Source of the DNA: an uncultured Clostridia bacterium
GTDB taxonomy: Bacteria > Bacillota > Clostridia > Lachnospirales > CAG-274
Length of the DNA stretch: 64,000 bases
Assembly: GCA_910579745.1 (NCBI GenBank)
Contig: CAJTVH010000007.1
Span: 1 to 64,000 of the forward strand
Reading direction: 5' to 3'
Of the stretch, positions 44,611-52,636 are shown one piece after another (position 1 is the stretch's first letter; each line of letters begins with the position of its first letter). A model generated the notes under the pieces. The model was given only the letters and a program-made list of their open reading frames with translations, was not told where the DNA came from and made no database searches. A program made the position numbers and the translations under genes.

Positions 44611-45168
44611 ATGATTTCAGCCAGTGAATTTAGAAACGGCGTTACTGTTGAATATGAGGGCGACGTTTATACAATTCTTGAGTTTCAGCATGTTAAACCG
44701 GGTAAGGGAGCGGCTTTTGTCCGCACCAAAATTAAAAACATTAAAACGGGAAGCGTTGTTGAAAAAACTTTCAGGCCTACGGAAAAAATGTCTAAGGCTT
44801 TTGTCGACCGTAAGGATATGCAGTATTTATATTCAGACGGCGAGTTATTTCACTTTATGGACAACGAGACTTTTGAGCAGATTTCCATAAACGCCAGCGA
44901 CGTAGGCGATACTCTTAAATTTGTTAAGGAAAATGAAATGGTTAAGATTCTTTCTTACAACGGCGAGATTTTTGGCATCGAGCCTCCTTTGTTCGTTGAG
45001 CTTGAGATTACGGACACCGAGCCGGGATTTAAAGGCAATACAGCCACAGGCGCTACTAAACCAGCTATTGTTGAGACGGGAGCCAGCGTAAACGTTCCTT
45101 TATTTGTAAACCAAGGCGACGTTATTAAAATTGACACCCGTACAGGAGAATATTTAAGCAGGGCTTAA
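44611..45168 (+). CDS. efp: Elongation factor P
   Basis: 185 residues: ISASEFRNGVTVEYEGDVYTILEFQHVKPGKGAAFVRTK with Lys32 at the tip of domain I, the residue modified in many species. C-terminal signature IKIDTRTGEYLSRA. Rescues ribosomes stalled at polyproline. AAGGAGGA precedes the ATG. Confidence 0.98.
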   Translation: MISASEFRNGVTVEYEGDVYTILEFQHVKPGKGAAFVRTKIKNIKTGSVVEKTFRPTEKMSKAFVDRKDMQYLYSDGELFHFMDNETFEQISINASDVGDTLKFVKENEMVKILSYNGEIFGIEPPLFVELEITDTEPGFKGNTATGATKPAIVETGASVNVPLFVNQGDVIKIDTRTGEYLSRA

Positions 45169-45195
45169 AGCTATAAGCTTAAAGGTTTTATTTAA

Positions 45196-45233
45196 ATGGG
45201 TTAAAAGAGAGGTTAAACTATCTTTTAACCCAT
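45196..45233 (+). terminator. Hairpin after efp
   Basis: ATGGGTTAAAAGA and TCTTTTAACCCAT are perfect 13-base arms; the following U content is moderate. Confidence 0.65.
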
Positions 45234-45318
45234 AAACGTTTATTTGTCTGGCTTATTTAATACCCTGGTTTTCAGCGGTTCAAATTTATATTTTTTAACG
45301 CTATTGTATTTCAGTTTT

Positions 45319-45358
45319 AAATCCCTAATTATATTAGGGGTTTATTTTTTTTTTTTTA
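45319..45358 (+). terminator. Strong terminator
   Basis: AAATCCCTAAT pairs with ATTAGGGGTTT, then A and 13 T. The rest of 45359-45534 holds the family F repeat (45405-45434) and no gene. Confidence 0.9.
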
Positions 45359-45404
45359 ATGCCGATATTAATTATATAGGTTAAATCCATTTTATGGCTA
45401 TATC

Positions 45405-45434
45405 ATATTAATTTAACGTGAGTTCGGCGAAAAA
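45405..45434 (+). repeat. Family F repeat, copy 2
   Basis: TTTAACGTGAGTTCGGCGAA matches the minus strand of 53-86. Confidence 0.45.
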
Positions 45435-45534
45435 TGGCAGCGAAACGTATTTTTCTATTGAAAATTTCGTGAGTCATTATAAAAATAAATAAATTTGTTT
45501 ATGTAATACAGTGATTATTAAGGAGGGGATTTTT

Positions 45535-46083
45535 ATGCGGATAGCGGATATTAACGAGGCTGTTACAAATCAGGAGATTATTATCCACAGCGATGAGAAA
45601 ACGAGAGCTGAGGAAACAGATGATAAGAAAAAACAGGTTAAGGAAGAGAAGGAGCTGGCTTCTGAGAAAGCTAAAAAAAGTGTTCAGGATTTTATGACTA
45701 TTTCAGAGGAAGCTAAGCAGATGTTTTTAAAACAGCTAGAGGACAGCAAAAAGGAGAATCCTTATGAGGACCTTATTAAACTGATTGAGATAGCGAACAG
45801 AATAGCGAAAGGAGACAAAGTTCCCCTTTCTGATGAGAAAAAGCTTTTGGAAAAGGAGCCGGATATGTATCTCTCAGCTAAGATGGCGGCGACTTTAAAT
45901 AAAGAGAAAAAGCATAAAAATCATAAAGCTTTATTTGAGGACGAGGAGAACGGCGGAATAGAGGAAGAGCTTCGCGAGCTTAAACGGGAAGAAAGCATGG
46001 GCTCCGGAGAGAGTGCCGAGGTTACAGTCGAGGCGGCAGGAGATTCAAGCGGTATGGAAAGCGGAGGTGGAGAAAATTTATAA
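45535..46083 (+). CDS. Hypothetical charged cytoplasmic protein
   Basis: 182 residues from the ATG at 45535 (AAGGAGGGG upstream). Not recognised. Rich in K and E with a predicted helical middle. The central string LIKLIEIANRIAKGDKVPLSDEKKLLEKEPDMYLSAK looks like a conserved segment rather than low complexity. The tail is acidic, glycine-rich and probably disordered (GSGESAEVTVEAAGDSSG). No signal peptide. Its last codons overlap the serine hydrolase start. Confidence 0.75.
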   Translation: MRIADINEAVTNQEIIIHSDEKTRAEETDDKKKQVKEEKELASEKAKKSVQDFMTISEEAKQMFLKQLEDSKKENPYEDLIKLIEIANRIAKGDKVPLSDEKKLLEKEPDMYLSAKMAATLNKEKKHKNHKALFEDEENGGIEEELRELKREESMGSGESAEVTVEAAGDSSGMESGGGENL

Positions 46084-47551
46084 AAATCACCAGTCTTTTG
46101 AGAAGGCAGCTCCAGAGGAAGAGGGAGTACCGTCTGAATGTATTTTGAGTTTTTTATCCGCCCTTTATAAATATGGCGTTAATATGCATTCGGTTTTATT
46201 TTTCAGAAATTTTAAATTAATTTTTGACGGGTATTATAAACCTTTTAATGAAAATACTTTACACCGTATGTTTTCGGTTACAAAAAGTTTTGTTTCTGCC
46301 GCTGTGGGGATTTTGGCGGGGAGAGAAGAAATTGATCTTGACTCTCCCGTTATTAAATATTTTCCTGAATACGACGGCGACTGTAACGATAGATTTGTAC
46401 GTGAGGCGACGGTCAGGCATCTCCTTGAGATGCGGTCGCCACACGAGAAAACGGCTTTTAAACAAATTTCGGACGACGACTATGTAAAGTCCTTTTTTAA
46501 ACTTAAAGCATCTAAAGTTCCGGGAACGGCTTTTTCTTATGACACTTCCGCGAGCCACACTCTTTGCGCTTTGGCTGAGAAGATTTCGGGAAAAAGCCTT
46601 ATTGATTTTTTACGTGATGAGTTTTTAAGGGATTTGGGATTTTCCGACGAGGCTTATTGCTTGAGAGACCCTTTGGGAAGAAGTCTCGGCGGGTCGGGAC
46701 TTATGGCGAGGCCTTTGGACATTGGAATTTTCGCTCATGTGTTTTTAAACGGCGGGAAGCTCTGGGGGAAGCTTGGCGGAAAACAAGTTATTTCGGGGGA
46801 TTATGTTAAATCAGCTATTTTAAAACAATCGGAGACTGTTTTAAAAGGCGGGGGACGGGAAGAATGGCAGGGATACGGATATCAATTTTGGAGAACTTTA
46901 AACAACGGTTATATGTGCTATGGAATAGGTGGGCAGCTTGCCCTTATACTTCCGGATTTTAATTTTGTTATGGTTACGACCGCGGACACTTTAGAGCTTA
47001 AAGGTGGAGTTGATATAATTTTTGGATTATTTTGGGAGAAGGTATATCCATATTTCTCATCTAAACCTCTAAGAGTTTCTGAAAAGTCTTTTTCTAAGCT
47101 TATGGAAATGAAAAAAAGTCTTGAGATTAAACCTCTTTCTTTTTCCTCAAAATTTTCTGGAAAAAATATTGTGGGGAAAAAGTTTTCTGTTTTTGAGAAT
47201 GAGTTTGGGATTAAAGATTTGTTTATAAATTTTTACGGAGATTTTGGAAAAATTTCTTTTAGTTGTTTTAAAGGCGATTTTGAGCTTTCTTTCGGTGTCG
47301 GCAGGCAGGTTGTATCGATATTTCCCTATTATGGTTATAAGTGTGCCGTTTCTGGAGATTTTTTATCCGAAAGCTCTCTTATTATTAAATGCCATGTTAT
47401 TGATGAGGAAATCGGCTTGGTTTGGTTTCAGATTGACGTAAATGATTTTGGGGATGGTGTTTTCCTTACAAAAAAAAATATTGGCATTGGATTTGAGGAG
47501 TTTAACGGGTGTTATATGATTAACGCTAATATCTTTTTACCCGCTTTTTAA
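46067..47551 (+). CDS. Beta-lactamase-like serine hydrolase
   Basis: About 494 residues. The catalytic SxxK is in MFSVTKSF, the YxN-type residue in FSYDTSASH, and the third motif probably GIGGQ, giving the class C beta-lactamase/penicillin-binding fold used by many esterases and peptidases. There is no signal peptide, so it is likely cytoplasmic. Residues after about 350 form a separate beta-rich domain. Start taken as GTG at 46067, overlapping the previous gene; a GTG farther upstream is possible. Substrate unknown. Confidence 0.78.
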   Translation: MEKIYKNHQSFEKAAPEEEGVPSECILSFLSALYKYGVNMHSVLFFRNFKLIFDGYYKPFNENTLHRMFSVTKSFVSAAVGILAGREEIDLDSPVIKYFPEYDGDCNDRFVREATVRHLLEMRSPHEKTAFKQISDDDYVKSFFKLKASKVPGTAFSYDTSASHTLCALAEKISGKSLIDFLRDEFLRDLGFSDEAYCLRDPLGRSLGGSGLMARPLDIGIFAHVFLNGGKLWGKLGGKQVISGDYVKSAILKQSETVLKGGGREEWQGYGYQFWRTLNNGYMCYGIGGQLALILPDFNFVMVTTADTLELKGGVDIIFGLFWEKVYPYFSSKPLRVSEKSFSKLMEMKKSLEIKPLSFSSKFSGKNIVGKKFSVFENEFGIKDLFINFYGDFGKISFSCFKGDFELSFGVGRQVVSIFPYYGYKCAVSGDFLSESSLIIKCHVIDEEIGLVWFQIDVNDFGDGVFLTKKNIGIGFEEFNGCYMINANIFLPAF

Positions 47552-47652
47552 TGGGAGCCCCGTATTAGTTATCATCCGAAAAGGTTTTTGACACATATTT
47601 ATTATCCTCTTTGAATAGTATTTAACATTAACGCTATCAGAGAGGTTTTTTT

Positions 47653-48933
47653 ATGATAATTCATACTGTAAAAGAGGGAGAGACTCTTTTTTCTATTGGT
47701 GAGATGTACGGAGTTTCTCCTCTACTTTTAAGTCAGAACAACGACGTTGAGCCCGATTCCCTTGTGGAGGGACAGGATATTGTGGTTCAAATCCCAAAAA
47801 TCACTCACACCGTGAAAGAGGGGGAGACTCTTTTCTCTATCGCTACTATGTACGGCGTTACCGCCGTTAATTTACTTCAAAATAATCCTATTATCGTTAA
47901 AAACGGTCTTATATATCCGGGAGAGACAATTGTTATTGAATATGATGAGGAGAAAAGCGGCGTAATCGCCGTCAACGGATATGTTTACCCCTATGTCAAC
48001 AGAAATGTTCTTATTAGAAATTTGCCGTATTTAAGTTTTGTCACTATTTTTACTTATGGATTTACCCCTGATGGCGAGCTTATCGGCATTGATGACGAGG
48101 ATATTATCAGAATCGCCACGGATTATGGTGTGGCCCCGATTATGCTTATATCGACGCTTGGCGAGAACGGGGCTTTCTCAAACGAGCTCGCCAGCCTGCT
48201 CCTTAATAATACGGAGGCCCAAAACGTTCTTATTGACAATATCATTGAGAATATGAGGGCGAAAGGATATAAAGGGCTAGATATTGATTTTGAGTATGTG
48301 TTTCCTGAGGATAAGGACAATTATGTACAATTTGTATCATCTCTTACTCAAAGTCTTAACGCCGAGGGGTTTTTCGTTATGACCGCTTTAGCCCCTAAAA
48401 CCTCATCGGAGCAGAAAGGCCTTTTATATGAGGCCCATGATTATAACGCCCTTGGCGCCGCCTCAAACGCCGTTTTGATTATGACATATGAATGGGGATA
48501 TACTTATGGGCCGCCAATGGCCGTGGCCCCTATTAACAATGTTCGGAGGGTAGTGGAATACGCCGTTACTCAAATACCGAATGACAAAATATTTATGGGA
48601 ATACCTTTTTACGGATATGACTGGACTCTGCCCTTTGTTCAGGGGTCTAAGGCCCGTTCAATGGGAAGCGTTACCGCCGTTAATATAGCCAGGCGAACAG
48701 GCTCTGTCATACAATATGACGAGGAGGCTCAAACGCCGTTTTTTGAGTATACTGACGATATAACGGGGAAAGACCACATAGTATGGTTTGAGAACGCCAG
48801 AAGTATTCAGGCGAAGCTTGGGTTAATAAAAGAATTTGGACTTATAGGAACGGGAATATGGAATGTTATGAGATATTTTCCGGAGGGGTGGCTTGTTATT
48901 AACGGGATGTTTGACATTTACAAGGCTTTGTAG
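47653..48933 (+). CDS. LysM-GH18 peptidoglycan hydrolase (SleL/YaaH type)
   Basis: 426 residues: two LysM repeats (3-46 and 50-95, both HTVKEGETLFSI...MYGV) followed by a glycoside hydrolase 18 domain with the catalytic motif GLDIDFEY (DxDxE) and MGIPFYGYDW. SleL/YaaH enzymes of this layout cut spore-cortex muramic-lactam glycans. There is no signal peptide, as is common for spore-targeted forms. This suggests, without proving, that the organism sporulates. Confidence 0.9.
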   Translation: MIIHTVKEGETLFSIGEMYGVSPLLLSQNNDVEPDSLVEGQDIVVQIPKITHTVKEGETLFSIATMYGVTAVNLLQNNPIIVKNGLIYPGETIVIEYDEEKSGVIAVNGYVYPYVNRNVLIRNLPYLSFVTIFTYGFTPDGELIGIDDEDIIRIATDYGVAPIMLISTLGENGAFSNELASLLLNNTEAQNVLIDNIIENMRAKGYKGLDIDFEYVFPEDKDNYVQFVSSLTQSLNAEGFFVMTALAPKTSSEQKGLLYEAHDYNALGAASNAVLIMTYEWGYTYGPPMAVAPINNVRRVVEYAVTQIPNDKIFMGIPFYGYDWTLPFVQGSKARSMGSVTAVNIARRTGSVIQYDEEAQTPFFEYTDDITGKDHIVWFENARSIQAKLGLIKEFGLIGTGIWNVMRYFPEGWLVINGMFDIYKAL

Positions 48934-48974
48934 ATACAGTTAAGAAATGAGAAAATTTTATCATAGTTACTATA

Positions 48975-49114
48975 GGAAATACCGCACAATTCAAAAATAA
49001 AAATAATTTTTTAAAAAAATTGGAGTGTTAGTGTTATTTTTCTTGAAAAATGACACGATAACGGAAATTTTAAATTTGAAAAATTATTTTTATTTTCCTT
49101 TGTGCGGTGTTTCC
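48975..49114. mobile_element. MITE-like element, family B, copy 3 (140 bp, inverted, TSD TATA)
   Basis: Reverse orientation relative to copies 1 and 2: GGAAATACCGCACAATTC ... CCTTTGTGCGGTGTTTCC, with TATA on both sides. Length again 140 bp. Followed at 49163-49247 by a hairpin GGGGCTGTCTGAAAAT.../ATTTTCAGACAGTCCC. The rest of 48934-49526 has no gene. Confidence 0.85.
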
Positions 49115-49526
49115 TATAGAAGGGGCTGTTATCAGAGGAACGGATTTTATAAATAAGCAATATAATAATAGGGGCTGTCTGAAAATCACGAAGGTTTTTT
49201 TAATAAAGTTTTAACCATAATCGTGAGTTTATTTTCAGACAGTCCCTAAGCGTTTTCATAAGGGGGGAACTGGCCGCGAAAGCCTTTGCTTTTGAATTTC
49301 AGCGGAAGTTTGTATTACCGATCAAATATGAGAGCGAGCTCCGCCGTTTTTTAAGCGGGGAACTTCTCTAGAGGATTAAAAAGAGCACCGTTTGTGACAA
49401 GTTTTATTATAGGCGGGAATGATACTTTTTGATACTTTTTGTGATTTTATGTTACTTTTGTTTGTGATATTATTATACCAAAGACAGGCTTTGACGATAA
49501 ATTTTAATTTTCGGAGGTATAATTTT

Positions 49527-50411
49527 ATGGGAAAGATTATTTGTATTGACGCCGGCCATGGGGGAAGCGACCCGGGCGCTTCGGGAAACGGCGTTATTGA
49601 GAAAAACGTGACTCTTAACGGGGCGCTTAAATTAGGGGAAGCGCTTAAAAAACAAGGTTTTGACGTTATTTTCACAAGGGTCTCAGACAATTATATAGCC
49701 CTGGGGGAAAGATGTAGAATCGCCAACTCAAAAGGAGCTGATTTATTTATCAGCATTCACGTGAACTCGGCGCCAAGCGAAGCGGCTTCTGGCACGGAGG
49801 TTTTATGCTATGAGAGGAGTTATTTCGCGGAGCTTCTGCAAAACAATCTAATTGAGAAACTTGGAACAAAGGACAGGGGAGTCAAAGAAAGAAAAGACCT
49901 TGCCGTGTTAAACGGAACTAGAATGAACGCCGTTTTAATAGAAATAGCCTTTTTGAGCAACAAAGAAGACGCTAAACTTTTAAAAAGCGAAATCTTTATT
50001 GAGAAATGCACTTACGCCGCGACAAAGACGGTGTGTGAGCATTTTAACGTGCCATTTAAAGAGGAATCGGAGGGAGGAGGAACGGAGAAGGATACGCGTA
50101 AAAAAATCGACGTGGTTATAGACGGTAAAAAAGAAACTACTGACGGATATTTTATTGACGAGAGAAATTTATTCACGGCGGATTTTTTACGCCGTCTCGG
50201 TTTTAAAGTAGGGTATGATGAGAAGAGCAAAGCCGTCGTTATTGATAACGGCGACGTAAAGGATATTGACGTCATCGCTGATGGAAAGCCGGAGAAAGTC
50301 GCGGCGGTTTTCAGAAACGGGTTTAATTTTGTCTCACTCAGAGAGCTTGAAAGGGTGGGAGTGATTGACGCTGACTATAAAGACGGGGTTGTGTATATAG
50401 AAAAGAAATAG
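49527..50411 (+). CDS. N-acetylmuramoyl-L-alanine amidase (Amidase_3)
   Basis: 294 residues from the ATG at 49527, with CGGAGGT upstream; the longer reading adds a spurious hydrophobic stretch. The zinc amidase domain (1-180) has IDAGHGGSDPGA, the glutamate in VIEKNVTLN, SIHVNSA and the catalytic glutamate in LIEIAFLSN. Residues about 205-294 resemble a copper amine oxidase-like stalk domain (VVIDGKK...GFKVGYDEKSKAVVI). Without a signal peptide it may act in sporulation, on mother-cell lysis, or leave by another route. Confidence 0.9.
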   Translation: MGKIICIDAGHGGSDPGASGNGVIEKNVTLNGALKLGEALKKQGFDVIFTRVSDNYIALGERCRIANSKGADLFISIHVNSAPSEAASGTEVLCYERSYFAELLQNNLIEKLGTKDRGVKERKDLAVLNGTRMNAVLIEIAFLSNKEDAKLLKSEIFIEKCTYAATKTVCEHFNVPFKEESEGGGTEKDTRKKIDVVIDGKKETTDGYFIDERNLFTADFLRRLGFKVGYDEKSKAVVIDNGDVKDIDVIADGKPEKVAAVFRNGFNFVSLRELERVGVIDADYKDGVVYIEKK

Positions 50412-50583
50412 ACTTCTTTTAAGATCTTACGGCAATTTCGGAAAAGTTAGAAAAAAATATTTTATTCAATGCTTTTTAACGCTTTCGGCCCTTAAAAAGC
50501 AAAACGCCTTTCGCTGAAACATGGAAAAATGTTTTTTTATTTCATATGAAATTGCCGTAATAACATGGTTTCGAAAGAAGTTT
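50410..50583. repeat. Family G repeat
   Basis: AGACTTCTTTTAAGATCTTACGG... ends ...CATGGTTTCGAAAGAAGTTT, an inverted pair. ACGGCAATTTC/GAAATTGCCGT forms the inner arms. The core GCTTTTTAACGC...AAGCAAAACGCCTTTCGCT is echoed at 60310-60400 and 60880-60970. Related copies: 51092-51209, 55559-55605, 58830-58874. Confidence 0.65.
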
Positions 50584-50601
50584 AATGATTAAAACGAAAG
50601 T

Positions 50602-50645
50602 AGAAAAAATGGGGAAGCTGTTTTCAGCCTCCCCATCTTTTTTAA
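50602..50645 (-). terminator. Terminator of rplJ-rplL
   Basis: On the minus strand ATGGGGAGGCTG pairs with CAGCTTCCCCAT around AAAA, followed by TTTTTTCT. It also reads as a terminator on the plus strand. Confidence 0.88.
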
Positions 50646-51026
50646 TTATTTCAATGTAACTTTAGCTCCAACTTCCTCAAGTTTAGCTTTGCAGTTTTCA
50701 GCGTCGTCTTTAGCGACATTTTCTTTAACAAGTTTAGGAGCGCCGTCAACGATTTCTTTAGCCTCTTTAAGTCCAAGACCTGTGATTTCTCTTACAACTT
50801 TAATAACTTTGATTTTCTCAGCGCCAACCTCAGTAAGCTCAACGTTGAACTCTGTTTTTTCCTCAGCGGCATCTCCGCCAGCGGCTCCGCCGGCAGCTGC
50901 TACTACCATACCAGCGGCAGCTGAAACGCCGAATTCTTCCTCAGCGGCTTTTACTAAATCGTTAAGCTCTAAAACAGAAAGCTCTTTAACAGCCGCGATA
51001 ATTTCTTCAATAGATAATTTTGCCAT
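50646..51026 (-). CDS. rplL: 50S ribosomal protein L7/L12
   Basis: 126 residues: ELSVLELNDLVKAAEEEFGVSAAAGM N-terminal dimer helix, an A/G-rich hinge, then the C-terminal factor-binding domain FNVELTEVGAEKIKVIKVVREITGLGLKEAKEIVDGAPK. GGAGGATATTT precedes the ATG on the minus strand. Downstream is an amidase gene in the opposite direction; rpoB, its usual neighbour, is absent. Confidence 0.98.
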   Translation of the reverse strand: MAKLSIEEIIAAVKELSVLELNDLVKAAEEEFGVSAAAGMVVAAAGGAAGGDAAEEKTEFNVELTEVGAEKIKVIKVVREITGLGLKEAKEIVDGAPKLVKENVAKDDAENCKAKLEEVGAKVTLK

Positions 51027-51091
51027 TTTAAATATCCTCCGTAATTAAATTTATTTTTATGCTTACACGAACAACAGATACACACAAATAT

Positions 51092-51209
51092 CAGATTTCT
51101 TTCAAGATTTTACGGCAATTTTGAAATATCATAAAAAAATATTTTATTCAACGTTTTTTTCTTTTTTAATGAAACCGCCGCAATAACACGGTTTTGAAAG
51201 AAGTCTATT
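51092..51209. repeat. Family G repeat between rplJ and rplL
   Basis: TTTCTTTCAAGATTTTACGG and ACACGGTTTTGAAAGAAGTCT form inverted ends; AAAAAAATATTTTATTCAACG matches 50454-50474. It expands the rplJ-rplL gap to 190 bases and its stem might affect the L10:L12 expression ratio. Confidence 0.6.
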
Positions 51210-51216
51210 ATTGAGC

Positions 51217-51708
51217 TTACGCCTCTTCTTTCTTCTCGGCGTACGCTTTTATGACACGAGCGAAAGAACCCATAGGGGACTTGAAGCTTCCCAAAAGTTT
51301 TGAGAGAAGGACTTCTCTTGACGGAATATCAGCGACAGCCTCCATTCCTTTAGCGTCATAGCAGACGCCCTCGATAACGCCGGCTTTAAACTCAAGAACC
51401 TTAGCCTCTTTTTTGAATTTATTGAGAATTCCCGCCGCTATGGTAGGATCATCGTAACAAATAGCGAGAGCGCTCGGTCCCTTGAAATATTCTTTAAGAC
51501 CCTCGAACTGAGTGCCGTCAACCGCGAAATTCATCATTGTATTTTTATATACTTTATAATCAACGCCGGCTTCTCTCAAAGTTTTTCTGAGTCTTGTGTC
51601 TTCCTCAACGGTAAGACCTCTCGCGTCAACCAAAACAGCCGAAGTCGCTTTTTCGAGTTTTTCTTTTATAGCGTTTACAACGACTTGTTTTTCCTCAACT
51701 TTAGCCAT
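51217..51708 (-). CDS. rplJ: 50S ribosomal protein L10
   Basis: 163 residues beginning MAKVEEKQVVVNAIKEKLEKATSAVLVDARGLTVEEDTRLRKTLREAGVDYKVYKNTM. The C-terminal helices bind L12 dimers. AGGAGGTG precedes the ATG. It is preceded by a complete L10 leader and its own promoter, so rplJL form an independent operon here. Confidence 0.98.
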   Translation of the reverse strand: MAKVEEKQVVVNAIKEKLEKATSAVLVDARGLTVEEDTRLRKTLREAGVDYKVYKNTMMNFAVDGTQFEGLKEYFKGPSALAICYDDPTIAAGILNKFKKEAKVLEFKAGVIEGVCYDAKGMEAVADIPSREVLLSKLLGSFKSPMGSFARVIKAYAEKKEEA

Positions 51709-51827
51709 TTTTACACCTCCTGTTTTATTCTTGAAATACTGATTTTAAGCATTTCTTTATCAGCCGTTTTTAAACCACGGTTAATGGTTTAAAATTTAAT
51801 CGACATGGACTTTAAAGTCCCGAGTAT

Positions 51828-51951
51828 AAAAAAAGCCCTTTCACCGTATGGGAAAGAGGCATAAATTACTTCGATTATCCTCGGCAAGCAAGCGATTGTC
51901 AAAACCGCTTTTTATGTGAGAAGCACACTTGCTGTCTACGGCACTTATTGC
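51828..51951 (-). ncRNA. L10 leader (rplJL autoregulatory RNA with terminator)
   Basis: Minus-strand RNA starts near 51945 and contains GCCGTAGACAGCAAGTG and CTTGCTTGCCGAGGAT, the hallmark elements of the Firmicutes L10 leader, where free L10 or L10-L12 binds a 23S-like fold. It ends in the terminator CTCTTTC...GAAAGGG followed by CTTTTTTTAT (51828-51860). Strong resemblance to the known class. Confidence 0.85.
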
Positions 51952-51980
51952 AGTATACAATATTTTCTTTTAACTGTCAA
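51952..51980 (-). promoter_or_regulatory. Promoter of rplJ-rplL
   Basis: On the minus strand TTGACA (51980-51975), 17-base spacer, TATACT (51957-51952). The -35 box lies in the last codons of the FlgN-like gene. Confidence 0.88.
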
Positions 51981-52449
51981 GCTTTTTTTCTGAGTTTTTT
52001 TTATATTTATCAAGGATATAGCGTTTTGACGCTTTAAGAGTTTTTATTTTTTTAGCCGATACGGTGAAAGGCGCCTGTATGCCATGCTTCGCCCGCTGTT
52101 CTTTCGCCCTTATTTTAAAATCCACATCGGAGACGGCGCGGATTTTTTCCTGCATTTTTTTGATTTCAGGCTTGAATTTATCTTGATTTCTGTTTAATTT
52201 ACCTTTAAACTCACCGAATACTTTCATAAAAGTGTTGTCCGCCGCTATTACTTCCTCAATTATTTTTTGTTTCTCTTTTACCGCTTCTTTTAAAAGAATC
52301 TCGCTGTCTTCGCCGTTTAACGTTTTCTCAAAAAACTCTTGATTCTCCGTAATATTATATATTTGTTTAAGAAGTTCCGCTTTTTTATCCAATATGTCGC
52401 TTAAAAATTTTATTTTAAAGGATATTTCTTCCATATCGTTTCTGTCCAA
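51970..52449 (-). CDS. Coiled-coil protein, possibly a FlgN-type flagellar chaperone
   Basis: 159 residues from a TTG start with AAGGGGG 9 bases upstream. Almost entirely helical and charged (FKIKFLSDILDKKAELLKQIYNITENQE...), with length and layout like FlgN, the hook-associated protein chaperone. There is no diagnostic motif, so the call leans on shape and on the divergent motility glycosyltransferase gene next door. Alternatives are any small coiled-coil protein. Confidence 0.45.
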   Translation of the reverse strand: MDRNDMEEISFKIKFLSDILDKKAELLKQIYNITENQEFFEKTLNGEDSEILLKEAVKEKQKIIEEVIAADNTFMKVFGEFKGKLNRNQDKFKPEIKKMQEKIRAVSDVDFKIRAKEQRAKHGIQAPFTVSAKKIKTLKASKRYILDKYKKNSEKKLDS

Positions 52450-52636
52450 ATTTGTATCCCCCTTTCTCCCGCGGAAGACTATCTGAGGTTTTACACCCGC
52501 TTCCTTTCGCTTTTCTCAAGCTGATTGACTGTAACACTTTATTTATGATATAATAAAATTACTTTTTTATTGAACAGCTTTATTATATCACAATAAATAT
52601 TTTTTTTGAATATGTAAAAAGAAAGGGCGATTTTTT

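Noticed and set aside
49419..49526. Hydrophobic N-terminal extension of the amidase as a signal peptide
   Set aside because: The strong CGGAGGT site lies directly before the internal ATG at 49527, and the extension has no ribosome site or cleavage motif.
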